A stretch of 55,795 nucleotides of DNA, from NCBI RefSeq assembly GCF_009707545.1, contig NZ_WLYK01000019.1, positions 1 through 55,795 of the forward strand, read 5' to 3'. The notes below the pieces were generated by a model. That model was given only the letters and a program-made list of their open reading frames with translations, was not told the DNA's origin and did not search any database. Both the position numbers and the translations under genes were made by a program. Shown here piece after piece: positions 43,742-53,090 of this stretch. Position 1 is the stretch's first letter; each line of letters starts with the position of its first letter. This stretch comes from Nakamurella alba (lineage in GTDB: Bacteria; Actinomycetota; Actinomycetes; Mycobacteriales; Nakamurellaceae).

Positions 43742-45274
43742 GTGGGCAAGAACAACCAGGCGAAGCGGGCGGCGAAACGACGCGAGCGGGCGCGGCAGTC
43801 CGCCCGGCCGACACCTCCGCGGGGAACAGGGCAACCGGGGTGGCAGCCGAGCGGCGGCCGTCCGTACCCGGGAGGGCCGGCCGACCCGTTCGACATCGGC
43901 TTCTACCCCGACGACGACGGAGGGGAGTACCCGTCCTTCGACGAATCGGACGACGACGGACCGCTGACCGCCCAGGACGCACAGGATCTCGCCCTGACGA
44001 TGCTCGGCGGAGTGATGTACCCGGAGTCACTGCGGCAGCTCGGTCGGCAGATCGAGGCGGTCGAGGAGACGATCGGGCACTTCATCCGGTTCGGCGCGAC
44101 CCTCGGACCGGAGTTCACGTCGACGCCCGCGGACGTCGCGACCGACCGCTTCTGCATCAGGCTCGGTGAGCTCTACGAGAACGGTTGGCAACCGGAGGAT
44201 CTGATCCACGTTGCCGGCCGGATCCAGCGGATCGCGAAGGAATCGCCCTGGGTGGCCCACCTGGCCGGGCGCACGACGGCCGCCGCGGTGACCGCGGTGA
44301 TGTGTGCCGGGATCGCGGTGGAGGCCGAGCGGTCCCGGGCCCGCGAGCGGGCACCCGAGGAATGGGTGTCGCAACTCCCGACCGACGTGGCGCCCACGTT
44401 GCTCCGTGCCGGTGGTCCCGACCCGTGGAGCGGGTGGGAGGCGCTGTTCGCGACCCTCACCTTCGTCCACACCCTCGGGCGGATCGAGCTGCTCGCCCCA
44501 CCACCGTCCCGGTGGGACTCCCTGCGGACGAAGGCATCTGCGTCGGGATCTCCCCGAGAACGGTCCGGCCGGGGGGACGGATCCGGTGGTGGCTCCGGCA
44601 GAGCCGGCCACGACCCGAAGATGCTGACCCGCATCCGCGCACTGCTGGCCAAGGCGGAGGCGACCGAGTACTCGGAGGAGGCCGAGTCGTTCACCGCCAA
44701 GGCCCAGGAACTGATGACCCGGTACGCCATCGACGAGGCGCTGCTGGCGCCCCCGGAGGAACGGGTCGACGTACGGTCGCGGCGCATCACCCTCAACGAC
44801 CCGTACGTCGAGGAGAAGGCCACCCTGCTCAACGTGTGCGCCACGCAGAACCACTGCCGGGCGATCCTGCTGTCCGGCATGGCCATGTGCACGGTCGTCG
44901 GTCCTCCGCTCGATCTCGACATGACCGAGATGCTGTTCACATCGTTGTTGGTGCAGGCGGTCTCGGCGATGCACGAGGCCGGACAGCTGCACCGGGGCGA
45001 CCGGTCGCCGTCGTTCCGCCGGGCGTTCCTGGTGTCCTACGCAAACCGGATCAGCGCTCGCCTCACCGAGGCCACCACCCGGGTCGAGTCCGAGGCCGGC
45101 GCGGCGCTGGTGCCGGTGCTCGCCCGGACCCGGGCGGCGGTCGACGAGGAGTTCGAGCGGATCTTCCCGAAGACGGTCCAGCGGGGTCCACGGAGTTACG
45201 ACACGCGCGGCTGGCACGCGGGCGCCGATGCCGCGGACCGGGCCCGGCTCGCCCGTGGTCAGGTGGACGGGTGA
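43742..45274 (+). CDS. DUF2786 domain-containing protein
   Basis: A 510-aa protein of unknown function. The N-terminus is basic (GKNNQAKRAAKRRERARQSA) and then Pro/Gly/Asp-rich. A helical middle region follows, then a disordered Ser/Gly/Arg linker near residue 270-290, and then DUF2786 (MLTRIRALLAKAEATEYSEE, AESFTAKAQELMTRYAID). The C-terminal part (SFRRAFLVSYANRISARL) resembles the DUF7168-type region that usually accompanies DUF2786. Such proteins occur in actinobacteria and phages without a defined role. GTG is the start. It is monocistronic by spacing. Confidence 0.8.
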   Translation: MGKNNQAKRAAKRRERARQSARPTPPRGTGQPGWQPSGGRPYPGGPADPFDIGFYPDDDGGEYPSFDESDDDGPLTAQDAQDLALTMLGGVMYPESLRQLGRQIEAVEETIGHFIRFGATLGPEFTSTPADVATDRFCIRLGELYENGWQPEDLIHVAGRIQRIAKESPWVAHLAGRTTAAAVTAVMCAGIAVEAERSRARERAPEEWVSQLPTDVAPTLLRAGGPDPWSGWEALFATLTFVHTLGRIELLAPPPSRWDSLRTKASASGSPRERSGRGDGSGGGSGRAGHDPKMLTRIRALLAKAEATEYSEEAESFTAKAQELMTRYAIDEALLAPPEERVDVRSRRITLNDPYVEEKATLLNVCATQNHCRAILLSGMAMCTVVGPPLDLDMTEMLFTSLLVQAVSAMHEAGQLHRGDRSPSFRRAFLVSYANRISARLTEATTRVESEAGAALVPVLARTRAAVDEEFERIFPKTVQRGPRSYDTRGWHAGADAADRARLARGQVDG

Positions 45275-45352
45275 ACCGTCCGTTCGGCACCGAGGCGTGC
45301 GCCGTGAGCTGAATCGGCCCGTAGCGCCGCGATCGGTGTCGGGCGGGCGTCC

Positions 45353-45358
45353 TACTGT
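45353..45358 (+). promoter_or_regulatory. Leaderless -10 element of the PIG-L deacetylase gene
   Basis: TACTGT ends 6 nt before the ATG at 45365, the same spacing as other candidate leaderless genes in the window. No ribosome site is seen. Confidence 0.5.
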
Positions 45359-45364
45359 GCAGCC

Positions 45365-46156
45365 ATGGCAACGTTGGTGTCCTTCCAGGCACATCCGGAC
45401 GACGAGTCGATCACCACCGGCGGCGTGATGCGCAAGGCCGCCGACGAGGGCCACCGGGTGGTGCTCGTGGTTGCGACGCGTGGTGAGCTCGGGCTGGTGC
45501 CCGGTGACCTCGCCGAGGGCGAGTCGCTGGCCGACCGACGGGTGCTGGAGACGGCGGAATCGGCCCGACTGCTGGGGGCGCACCGGGTCGAGTACCTCGG
45601 GTACACGGATTCGGGGATGGCAGGCGACGCGACCAACAACGACCCCGGCACCTTCGCCACGGCGGACGTCGAGGAGGCCGCCCGGCGGCTGGCCGACCTG
45701 CTGGTGGAGGAAGACGCGCAGGTCCTCACCATCTACGACGACCACGGCGGCTACGGCCACCCCGACCACGTGCAGGTGCACGTGGTCGGCGCCCGCGCCG
45801 CGGAACTGGCCGGGACGCCCCGGGTCTACCAGGCGACGCAGAACCGGGACGAGATCCGGGCCGGGATGAAGGAGATGATCGAGGCGAACCCCGACCGGGC
45901 CGGCGAGGGCCCGGACATGGAGTTCGTCGAGACGCTCGGTTCGCCTTCCGACCTGCTCACCGCACGGGTCGACGTGTCCGCCTGGACCGACGTCATCCGA
46001 GCCTCCATGCGGGCACATCTGAGCCAGATCGATGAGCAGCACTGGTTCCTCACCATGCCGGACGAGGCGTTCCGCCGGTCCTTCGGCGTCGAGTGGTTCA
46101 TCCGGGAGGGGCAGGGGCCGGGCATCACCGAGACCGACCTGATGGCCGGCCTCTGA
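45365..46156 (+). CDS. PIG-L/LmbE-family deacetylase
   Basis: A 263-aa zinc-dependent N-deacetylase-fold protein. The metal motif AHPDDES is at residues 9-15, and the second motif is DHGGYGHPDHVQVH. Members include MshB and Mca of mycothiol metabolism in actinobacteria. This one is somewhat shorter than those as I recall, so I call only the family. It probably hydrolyses an N-acyl-glucosamine-type substrate, or mycothiol S-conjugates. It stands alone, with a strong hairpin after the stop. Confidence 0.88.
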   Translation: MATLVSFQAHPDDESITTGGVMRKAADEGHRVVLVVATRGELGLVPGDLAEGESLADRRVLETAESARLLGAHRVEYLGYTDSGMAGDATNNDPGTFATADVEEAARRLADLLVEEDAQVLTIYDDHGGYGHPDHVQVHVVGARAAELAGTPRVYQATQNRDEIRAGMKEMIEANPDRAGEGPDMEFVETLGSPSDLLTARVDVSAWTDVIRASMRAHLSQIDEQHWFLTMPDEAFRRSFGVEWFIREGQGPGITETDLMAGL

Positions 46157-46186
46157 GCTGCCTGTCCTCGTCGCCCCCGGCCGTCC

Positions 46187-46214
46187 GCGGCAGGACAGGA
46201 CGACGTCCTGCCGC
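46187..46214 (+). terminator. Hairpin downstream of the PIG-L gene
   Basis: GCGGCAGGAC (46187-46196) and GTCCTGCCGC (46205-46214) are perfect 10-bp arms around an 8-base loop. They lie 31 bp after the deacetylase stop, a convincing intrinsic-type terminator without a U-tract. Confidence 0.72.
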
Positions 46215-46373
46215 AGACAGGACGCACCGTGCCCGGTCCGCCGACCCCTGCCACCGATCTCCGTTGCTCCCCCGCCTGTGCCGTCCCGTCCCGCCACGGG
46301 TGGCGGCGGAGCAACCGCACCCGGACAGCCCGCGCCACCCGGGTGCCTGCTGCTGTCGGTGGGCTGCGGCAGC

Positions 46374-47909
46374 ATGGAGCCCGTGAACGGGGACGGAGGT
46401 GGCGCGGTGATCGCTTCCGGCACCGACACCGCGGGCTCGGACATCAACGCTGCATCGGTCGGCTCCACCGGATCGCTTCCCACCGATGCCGCGGAGACCA
46501 CCGCCGGACCGGGGGGCACGGTCGGACCGGAGGGCACGGTCGGACCGGAGTCCACGGTCCCCACCACCGGTCCACGGGTGCGCTCGGTGCCGGAGGTCCT
46601 CGCACTCACCGCTGACCCGGCCACAGCGGTGGCGGCCACCGGATTGGCGACCACCGGGCGCTGGCCCGCATTCGGACGGATCGTCGATCCGCACCCGGTA
46701 CTCTGGGGCACCTGCCGATCCTCCGGCGCCGCGGTCTACGACGTGCTGGTCGACCCGACGGAGCCCGCGTTCCGCTGCACCTGTCCCGCCCGGAAGTCGC
46801 CCTGCAAGCACGCGCTCGCCCTGCTGCTGCTGGAGGCCGACGGCCGGATCGCCGGCCCACCCGAGGACGCCCCCGCGTTCGCCACGAGCTGGGCCAAGGC
46901 CCGGGGCGCCGCGGCGGCCAGGGCTGCTTCCGGCGCCGTCGACGATCCGGAGCGCGCCGCGAAGTCGGCGAAGGCGGCGGCCCAACGGGTGGAGCTGCGC
47001 CTGGTCAAGGTGACAGCCGGACTCGCCGAGCTCGACCTCTGGCTGCAGGACCAGGTGCGCGCGGGCTTCGCCGGCATGACCGACGCCTACCAGCACATCC
47101 AGCTGATGGCGGCACGGATGGTCGACGCACAGGCGCCGGGTATCGCCTCCGCGTTGCGCCGGCTGTCGCTGCTCCCGCAGTCCGGCGGCAACTGGCCGGA
47201 GCGACTGCTCGCCGAGTACGGCCGGCTGCACCTGCTGGTCTGCAGCTTCGGCCGCGACGACCTGCCCGCCGACCTGGTCGCCGCCGCCCGGTCGCGGATC
47301 GGCTTCCCGGTGTCCCGCAGCGACGTCCTCGCGACCCCGCCGGTCACCGACACCTGGCGGGTGCTGGGCTGCCGGGAGATCATCGGCGACCGGGTCCACA
47401 CCCGGCGCAGTTGGCTGCAGGGCGTCGAGACGACCCTGACGACAACGGTGCTGGAGTTCGGCCCTGGCGGCACCTTCCTCGAGGGACCGGACACACTGCC
47501 GCCGCCGGGTCTCGCCGTCCGCGCCGAGCTGCATCTGTTCCCCGGACCGACACCGGGGCGCGCTGCGGTCGGCACCCGACACGGGGATCCGCTGCTGCCC
47601 GCCGAGCCGCCGGCGGCGGTCGGTCTGGAGGAACTCCGGGCGCAGTGGGCCGCGGGAGTGGCCGCCGACCCATGGCGCTCCGAGTGGCCGGTGGTGCTCG
47701 ACGCCCTGCCAGTCGAGCGCGGCGGGCACTGGTTCCTCGCCGACGGTTCCGGTGCCGCCACGCCGCTGCGCGCAGACCGGACCGGCCTGCTGCGCCTGCT
47801 CGCCGTCACCGACGGCCGGCCCGTGCCGGTTGCGGTCGAGTGGTCGCCGGACGGCGCCACCGCACTCACCGCCTGGCACGGGCGCCATCCGGTGGAGCTG
47901 AGTACATGA
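46374..47909 (+). CDS. SWIM zinc-finger protein of the MoxR-VWA operon
   Basis: A protein of about 511 aa carrying a SWIM zinc finger near residue 135: FRCTCPARKSPCKH supplies C-x-C and C-x-H. SWIM fingers bind nucleic acid or protein. It is the first gene of a five-gene operon, each joined to the next by a 4-bp overlap. The N-terminal about 65 residues are Gly/Thr/Ala-rich, with a near-duplicated 18-bp segment (two GTVGPE-type units). The start is therefore uncertain: ATG 46374 was chosen, an in-frame ATG also lies at 46278, and later GTGs exist. Related to E. coli YehQ as I recall it. Its function is unknown. Confidence 0.82.
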   Translation: MEPVNGDGGGAVIASGTDTAGSDINAASVGSTGSLPTDAAETTAGPGGTVGPEGTVGPESTVPTTGPRVRSVPEVLALTADPATAVAATGLATTGRWPAFGRIVDPHPVLWGTCRSSGAAVYDVLVDPTEPAFRCTCPARKSPCKHALALLLLEADGRIAGPPEDAPAFATSWAKARGAAAARAASGAVDDPERAAKSAKAAAQRVELRLVKVTAGLAELDLWLQDQVRAGFAGMTDAYQHIQLMAARMVDAQAPGIASALRRLSLLPQSGGNWPERLLAEYGRLHLLVCSFGRDDLPADLVAAARSRIGFPVSRSDVLATPPVTDTWRVLGCREIIGDRVHTRRSWLQGVETTLTTTVLEFGPGGTFLEGPDTLPPPGLAVRAELHLFPGPTPGRAAVGTRHGDPLLPAEPPAAVGLEELRAQWAAGVAADPWRSEWPVVLDALPVERGGHWFLADGSGAATPLRADRTGLLRLLAVTDGRPVPVAVEWSPDGATALTAWHGRHPVELST

Positions 47910-49513
47910 GCGCCCCCGCAGGGGATCTCGCGGATCTCGCCGTCGTGGCCGCTCTCGGCCTGGACCACCGGCACTGGGAGATCAGCCCTCCGGCAACGGC
48001 TCCGGGCACCGACGGCCTGCTGTCGGACGACCCGGCCACCGCACTGCTGGAGGCCGCGGTCCTCGCCGACATCGCCGCCCGCGCCGGAGCCGTCCTCGCA
48101 ACGGTGCCGGTGCCCACCGCGCCGGTCCGCGATCCCGGGGAGTGGCCGGAGTGGAGCACGACGGCATCCGCCGCGCTGATGGCAGTGCTGGGCCGATCCC
48201 CGGGACTGCTGGCCGACCTGCTCCGGGCGGCCGCCCGCGCCGGCTTCCGCGCCCCCGCCCCGTTGCTGCCGGACCTGCTCGACGGGGTGCTGCGCCGGGC
48301 GGAGCCCGCACGGGCGGTGCTGGCCGTTCTCGGGTCCACCGGACGCCGACTGCTTCCGCGTGACCCCGCCTGGGCCGCCCTGCACATCGCCGCTTCCGTC
48401 GATCTCGACGCGGACAACCTGTGGCACACGGGATCTCGCGACGAGCGCCGGGCCCATCTCATGGCCCTGCGCCGACACGACCCGGCGCGGGCCAGGGAGC
48501 TGCTGGCGGCCGGATGGCCCGCGGAGACCGCACCGGACCGGTCGATGTGGCTGGACGTGCTGCGCATCGGGTTGTCCGGGGCGGACGAGGAGTTCCTGGA
48601 GGCTGCGCTCGACGACCGATCTGCCGCCGTCCGTGCCGGGGCCGCCGGACTGCTCGGAACGATGCCCGGCTCCCGGTACGTCGCGCGGGCCATCGGCCGG
48701 GCCGGTTCGATGATCGAACTCGGGTCCGATCGGTTGCAGGTGCTCGCGGCGGGGCCACCGGACGACGCGTTGTTCCGGGACGGCGTCGCGGTCGGTGGGA
48801 TCCGTGGGGGCGGGATCACCTCGCTGCTGGCTGCGGTCCCCCCGTCGCACTGGCCGGCGGCGCTCGGACTCCCGCCCGCCGGGTTGCTCGAGATCCCGGT
48901 CGACAGCGGATCACCGATCACCTCGGACGACCTGCACGAGGCCTGGCGGGTCGCGGCGGTCCGCTTCGCCGACCCCAGCTGGTCCGAGGTCCTGCTCGAC
49001 CATGCGGCAGCCGATCGGCCGGGAGCGACCGTCGGTCACCCGCTCGACGGCGACCTCGCCCGGATCGTCGCCGGGTCCTGGCCCGCTACGGAGGCCGCGG
49101 ACCGGACGGTCGCGCTGCTCCGGGCGGGAGGGGGAGTGGCGGTCGTCGAGTCGTCGCTCTCGGTGCTGCCGGGGCCGTGGCCTGCCGGGGTCGCCGAGGC
49201 CCTGCCCGAGTGGCTGGCCGACCAGATCTGGGCGAATGCCCCTGTCGGCGCAGGGTTCTACGATCTGCTCGCCCGCCGACTGCCGACCGACGGACCGCAT
49301 CTGGCGCTGTGGCAGCAGATGCTGGACGAGGGGGTGGAAGGTCCGCCCGCCGCTGCGCGGGCAGCGGTCCGGGCCCTCGACGGGATGATGCTCTCGCTCG
49401 GCCTGCGGCGGGCCTTCCTGGCGGCGGTCGGGCTGTCCGGGTGGGACGGCGGGCAGCTGACAGGATCGACGGGACCTGTTGGATCGACCGGAGGACCGGA
49501 GGAGGACGGATGA
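47906..49513 (+). CDS. DUF5691-family protein
   Basis: A 535-aa mostly helical protein of the family placed between the SWIM and AAA genes in these operons. Recognisable elements are LAVVAALGLDHRHW near the N-terminus, MALRRHDPARARELL and WLDVLRIGLSGADEEFLE in the middle. Helical repeat-like segments (LDDRSAAVRAGAAGLLG) suggest a HEAT-like scaffold. Start (ATGA) and stop (ATGA) both overlap neighbours. Decayed copies of nucleotides 48506-48635 lie downstream of the operon at 54366-54607. Role unknown; probably a scaffold or adaptor for the AAA/VWA machine. Confidence 0.8.
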   Translation: MSAPAGDLADLAVVAALGLDHRHWEISPPATAPGTDGLLSDDPATALLEAAVLADIAARAGAVLATVPVPTAPVRDPGEWPEWSTTASAALMAVLGRSPGLLADLLRAAARAGFRAPAPLLPDLLDGVLRRAEPARAVLAVLGSTGRRLLPRDPAWAALHIAASVDLDADNLWHTGSRDERRAHLMALRRHDPARARELLAAGWPAETAPDRSMWLDVLRIGLSGADEEFLEAALDDRSAAVRAGAAGLLGTMPGSRYVARAIGRAGSMIELGSDRLQVLAAGPPDDALFRDGVAVGGIRGGGITSLLAAVPPSHWPAALGLPPAGLLEIPVDSGSPITSDDLHEAWRVAAVRFADPSWSEVLLDHAAADRPGATVGHPLDGDLARIVAGSWPATEAADRTVALLRAGGGVAVVESSLSVLPGPWPAGVAEALPEWLADQIWANAPVGAGFYDLLARRLPTDGPHLALWQQMLDEGVEGPPAAARAAVRALDGMMLSLGLRRAFLAAVGLSGWDGGQLTGSTGPVGSTGGPEEDG

Positions 49514-50607
49514 CAGCACCGGATCAGGCCGAGCTGCTGCGGCCGCATGCGGAGCAGACGTTCGCGACCGAGCTCGCGGCGCTGGCCGCCGTCGACGACC
49601 GCCCGCGACCGCCGTCGTGGAAGCTGTCCCCGTCCGCCGTGGTCACCTACCTGCTGGGCGGTGTCCTTCACGACGGGACACCGATCACCCCGAAGTACAT
49701 CGGCCCGCGCCGACTGATGGAGGTCGCCGTTGCCACCCTGGCCACCGACCGGGCGCTGCTGCTGCTCGGCGTGCCCGGGACAGCGAAGACCTGGGTGTCG
49801 GAGCACCTGGCCGCGGCCGTGAGCGGCGACTCGACCCTGCTGGTGCAGGGCACGTCCGGGACCGCGGAGGAGTCGATCCGCTACGGCTGGAACTACGCGC
49901 GGCTGCTCGCCGAGGGGCCGACCCGTGGCGCCATGGTGCCGTCCCCGGTGATGACGGCGATGCAGCAGGGCGCGATCGCCCGGATCGAGGAGCTCACCCG
50001 CATCCCGTCCGACGTGCAGGACGCCCTGATCACCGTGCTGTCCGAGAAGACGCTCCCGGTACCGGAACTCGGCATCGAGGTGCAGGCGCGTCGTGGCTTC
50101 AGCGTGATCGCCACCGCCAACGACCGCGACCGCGGCGTCAACGATCTGTCGTCGGCGCTGCGCCGCCGGTTCAACACCGTGGTGCTGCCGCTCCCTGCGA
50201 CCGCCGAGGAGGAGGTCGAGATCGTCACCGGGCGGGTGGCGGCTCTCGGCGAGTCGCTGCAGCTGCCGGAGCTGCCGTCCGCGGCGGAGGAGATCCGTCG
50301 GGTGGTGACCGTGTTCCGCGAGCTGCGGGCCGGTCGCACCGAGGACGGGCGGACAGCGCTGAAGTCACCCAGCGGGACACTGTCGGCAGCAGAAGCGATC
50401 TCGGTCGTGACCAGCGGCATCGCGCTGGCCGCGCACTTCGGTGACGGGGTGCTGCGGGCCGGTGACGTCGCCGGCGGGATCGTGGGCGCGGTGGTCAAGG
50501 ACCCCGGGCCGGACGGGGTCGTCTGGAACGAGTACCTGGAGGCGGTCGTCCGGCAGCGCCGCGACTGGGCGGACTTCTACCGCGCCTGCCGCGACCTGGG
50601 GTCGTGA
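49510..50607 (+). CDS. MoxR-type AAA+ ATPase
   Basis: A 365-aa AAA+ ATPase of the MoxR branch. Walker A is GVPGTAKT (residues 87-94). The Walker B position reads AIARIEELTR, with the paired acidic residues EE in place of DE. Sensor 1 is VIATANDRDRG, and an arginine-rich finger region is ALRRRFNTV. MoxR ATPases act with VWA proteins as chaperones that remodel or metal-load targets. The VWA partner is encoded two genes downstream. Related to E. coli YehL as I recall it. Coupled to both neighbours by 4-bp overlaps. Confidence 0.9.
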   Translation: MTAPDQAELLRPHAEQTFATELAALAAVDDRPRPPSWKLSPSAVVTYLLGGVLHDGTPITPKYIGPRRLMEVAVATLATDRALLLLGVPGTAKTWVSEHLAAAVSGDSTLLVQGTSGTAEESIRYGWNYARLLAEGPTRGAMVPSPVMTAMQQGAIARIEELTRIPSDVQDALITVLSEKTLPVPELGIEVQARRGFSVIATANDRDRGVNDLSSALRRRFNTVVLPLPATAEEEVEIVTGRVAALGESLQLPELPSAAEEIRRVVTVFRELRAGRTEDGRTALKSPSGTLSAAEAISVVTSGIALAAHFGDGVLRAGDVAGGIVGAVVKDPGPDGVVWNEYLEAVVRQRRDWADFYRACRDLGS

Positions 50608-53090
50608 CCGCCGCCGCGGCCGCCGACCGGGTCGTGGTGCTCGGGATCCGGCACCACGGACCGGGTTCGGCGCGCTCGGTGCTCGCAGCACTCGACGAGC
50701 TCCGGCCGTCGATCGTGCTGGTGGAGGGACCGGCCGATGCCGGTCCGTTGCTGGAGTGGGCGCACTCCGACGACATGCAGCCGCCGGTGGCGCTGTTCGC
50801 CCACGCCGTCGACCGCCCGGGGCACGCCGTCTTCTGGCCGTTCGCGGTGTTCTCGCCGGAGTGGCAGGCGATCCGCTGGGCCGCGGAACATGCTGTGCCA
50901 CTGCGGTTCTGCGACCTGCCGGCGTGGTCCGTGCTGGCCGGCAGCGGCGTGCGGCACGTGGCTGCGGATGCCCGGCCGAACGCGAGTCCGGCCGCCCGGG
51001 TCCCGGACGGCGGCGACGCCGAAGGCAGTGGTGCCGGAGCTTCCGGAACATCCGGTCCGGCCCGCCGGGTTCCAGTCGGCGACGCCGAAGCCAGTGGTGC
51101 CGGAGCTTCCGGTCCGGCCCGTCCTGCAGAACGCCACCGTCCGGACGTGTCCACCGGCAGTGCCGAAGCTTCCGACCCGAACATCGGTGCAGCTCCCGAC
51201 GAGGAGATCGTCGTCGCCGACGACAGCCGCGGTGACCCGATCGCCCTGCTGGCCGGGGCCGCCGGGTACGACGACCCGGAACGCTGGTGGGACGACGTCG
51301 TCGAGTCGCGCACCGGAGGACTCGCGGCATTCGACGCGCTGACCGAGGCCATGGCCGAACTGCGGACGGTGGTGCCACCGGACTCTCCGCGCGAGGCAGC
51401 CCGCGAGGAACGGCGCGAGGCGCACATGCGGCAGGCGATCCGCACCGCACTCAAGGACACCGACGGTGTCATCGCCGTGGTCTGCGGCGCCTGGCACGCC
51501 CCGGCGCTCGCGGGCAGGCTTCCCCCGGCCTCCGCCGACATCGCCACGCTGAGGGGACTGCGCCGGCGCAAGGTCGCGCTGAGCTGGGTCCCGTGGACGC
51601 ATTCCCGGCTCGCCGGATCCTCCGGCTACGGCGCCGGCGTCACCTCCCCCGGCTTCTACCACCACCTGTTCACCGCCCCCGACCACCCCGCCGAGCGGTG
51701 GCTGACCGCGGTCGCCGGCGCCCTGCGTGGTCACGACATGCCGGTCTCCACCGCGCATGTCATCGAAGCCACCCGGCTGGCCGATACTCTCGCCGGCCTG
51801 CGCGGCCGCCCCTCCCCCGGCCTGCTCGAGGTGCGCGACGCCACCCTGGCCGTGCTCTGCGACGCCGATCCCGTCGCCGCAGGCTTCGTCACCAGCGAAC
51901 TCGAGGTCGGCGAACTGCTGGGCCGGGTGCCGGACGACGCCCCCGCTGTTCCCCTCGCCGCCGACCTCACCGTGACCGCCCGGTCACTGCGACTGAAGAT
52001 CGACCCGCAGGAGAAGATCGTCGACCTGGACCTGCGGAAGCCGCAGGACCGGGCGAAATCGGCGCTGCTGCACCGCCTCCTGCTGCTGGGCATCCGGTGG
52101 GGCACCCCGACCGAGCCGTCCCGGCAGAGCACCGGAACGTTCGGCGAGACCTGGTCGCTGCGTTGGGATCCCGAGCTGGCGGTCGCAGTGGCCGAGGCCG
52201 CGGGATGGGGAAGTACGGTGCCGACGGCGGCGGCCGCGAAGGTCGCCGACACCGCACGGACGTCCACGGATCTGGCCTCGCTGACCCAGCTGTGCGAGCA
52301 GGTGCTGCTGGCCGACATCGCCGAGGTCCTGCCGGAAGTGCTGCAGGAGCTGGACCGCCGGGCCACCCACGACACCGACGTCGGTCATCTGCTGCAGGCC
52401 GTGCCGGCGCTGGTGCGGGCCGTGCGCTACGGCGACGTCCGGGGGACTGCGACCGACGGGCTGGGCGAGCTGGCCCGGCAGCTCGTGGCCCGGGCGATCG
52501 CCGGATTCCCCTCGGCCATCAGTGGTCTCGGCGACACCTCGGCGGTCACCATGCGGGACCGCTTGGACAGCTGGCACGCCGCGGTCGACCTGCTGGTCCG
52601 GACGGGCCGAGGCGAGCCCGAGCGGGAGTCCTGGTTCCGGATGCTGGCCGAACAGCTCGACCGCACCGACGTCCATGGTCTGCTCGCCGGCCGGATCGCC
52701 CGCGTGCTGATCGATCGGGGTGTGGTCCCGGCCGACGAGGCTGCGCGCCGCCTCGCCGCCCGACTGTCCGTGGGACCGACGGCGTCCGACAAGGCGAGGT
52801 GGATCGAAGGATTCCTCTCCGGGACCGGCCTCCTCCTGGTGCACGACCGCGACCTGCTGAGGGTGCTGGACGGGTGGCTGACCGCTCTGGACCCGCTCGA
52901 CTTCCTCGAAGTCCTGCCGCTGCTGCGCCGGACCTTCGGCGAGTTCGCCGCGGCCGAGCGGGAGAACATCGGCGCGGTGCTCGCCGATCTGGACTCCGAG
53001 GTCCGCCACGATGCCGGCGAACTGCCCGACATCGGCCGCGCTGCCGCCGCTCTCCGCACGGTCGCGCTGATCCTGGGCGGTGGTCGGTGA
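50604..53090 (+). CDS. DUF5682-family protein
   Basis: An 828-aa protein, the largest of the operon. It opens RVVVLGIRHHGPGSARSVL, then RPSIVLVEGPADAGPL. A G-x-x-H followed by a Glu-containing strand (E41) recalls ChaN/TraB/EreA-like folds, and a later VVCGAWHAPAL could complete such a site; this is inference. Residues about 130-200 are a low-complexity insertion with an in-frame 66-bp near-repeat (DAEGSGAGASG and DAEASGAGASG). The C-terminal half is helical. Related to E. coli YehM as I recall it. The function is unknown; it could be the effector or the target-binding part of the system. Confidence 0.82.
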   Translation: MTAAAAADRVVVLGIRHHGPGSARSVLAALDELRPSIVLVEGPADAGPLLEWAHSDDMQPPVALFAHAVDRPGHAVFWPFAVFSPEWQAIRWAAEHAVPLRFCDLPAWSVLAGSGVRHVAADARPNASPAARVPDGGDAEGSGAGASGTSGPARRVPVGDAEASGAGASGPARPAERHRPDVSTGSAEASDPNIGAAPDEEIVVADDSRGDPIALLAGAAGYDDPERWWDDVVESRTGGLAAFDALTEAMAELRTVVPPDSPREAAREERREAHMRQAIRTALKDTDGVIAVVCGAWHAPALAGRLPPASADIATLRGLRRRKVALSWVPWTHSRLAGSSGYGAGVTSPGFYHHLFTAPDHPAERWLTAVAGALRGHDMPVSTAHVIEATRLADTLAGLRGRPSPGLLEVRDATLAVLCDADPVAAGFVTSELEVGELLGRVPDDAPAVPLAADLTVTARSLRLKIDPQEKIVDLDLRKPQDRAKSALLHRLLLLGIRWGTPTEPSRQSTGTFGETWSLRWDPELAVAVAEAAGWGSTVPTAAAAKVADTARTSTDLASLTQLCEQVLLADIAEVLPEVLQELDRRATHDTDVGHLLQAVPALVRAVRYGDVRGTATDGLGELARQLVARAIAGFPSAISGLGDTSAVTMRDRLDSWHAAVDLLVRTGRGEPERESWFRMLAEQLDRTDVHGLLAGRIARVLIDRGVVPADEAARRLAARLSVGPTASDKARWIEGFLSGTGLLLVHDRDLLRVLDGWLTALDPLDFLEVLPLLRRTFGEFAAAERENIGAVLADLDSEVRHDAGELPDIGRAAAALRTVALILGGGR

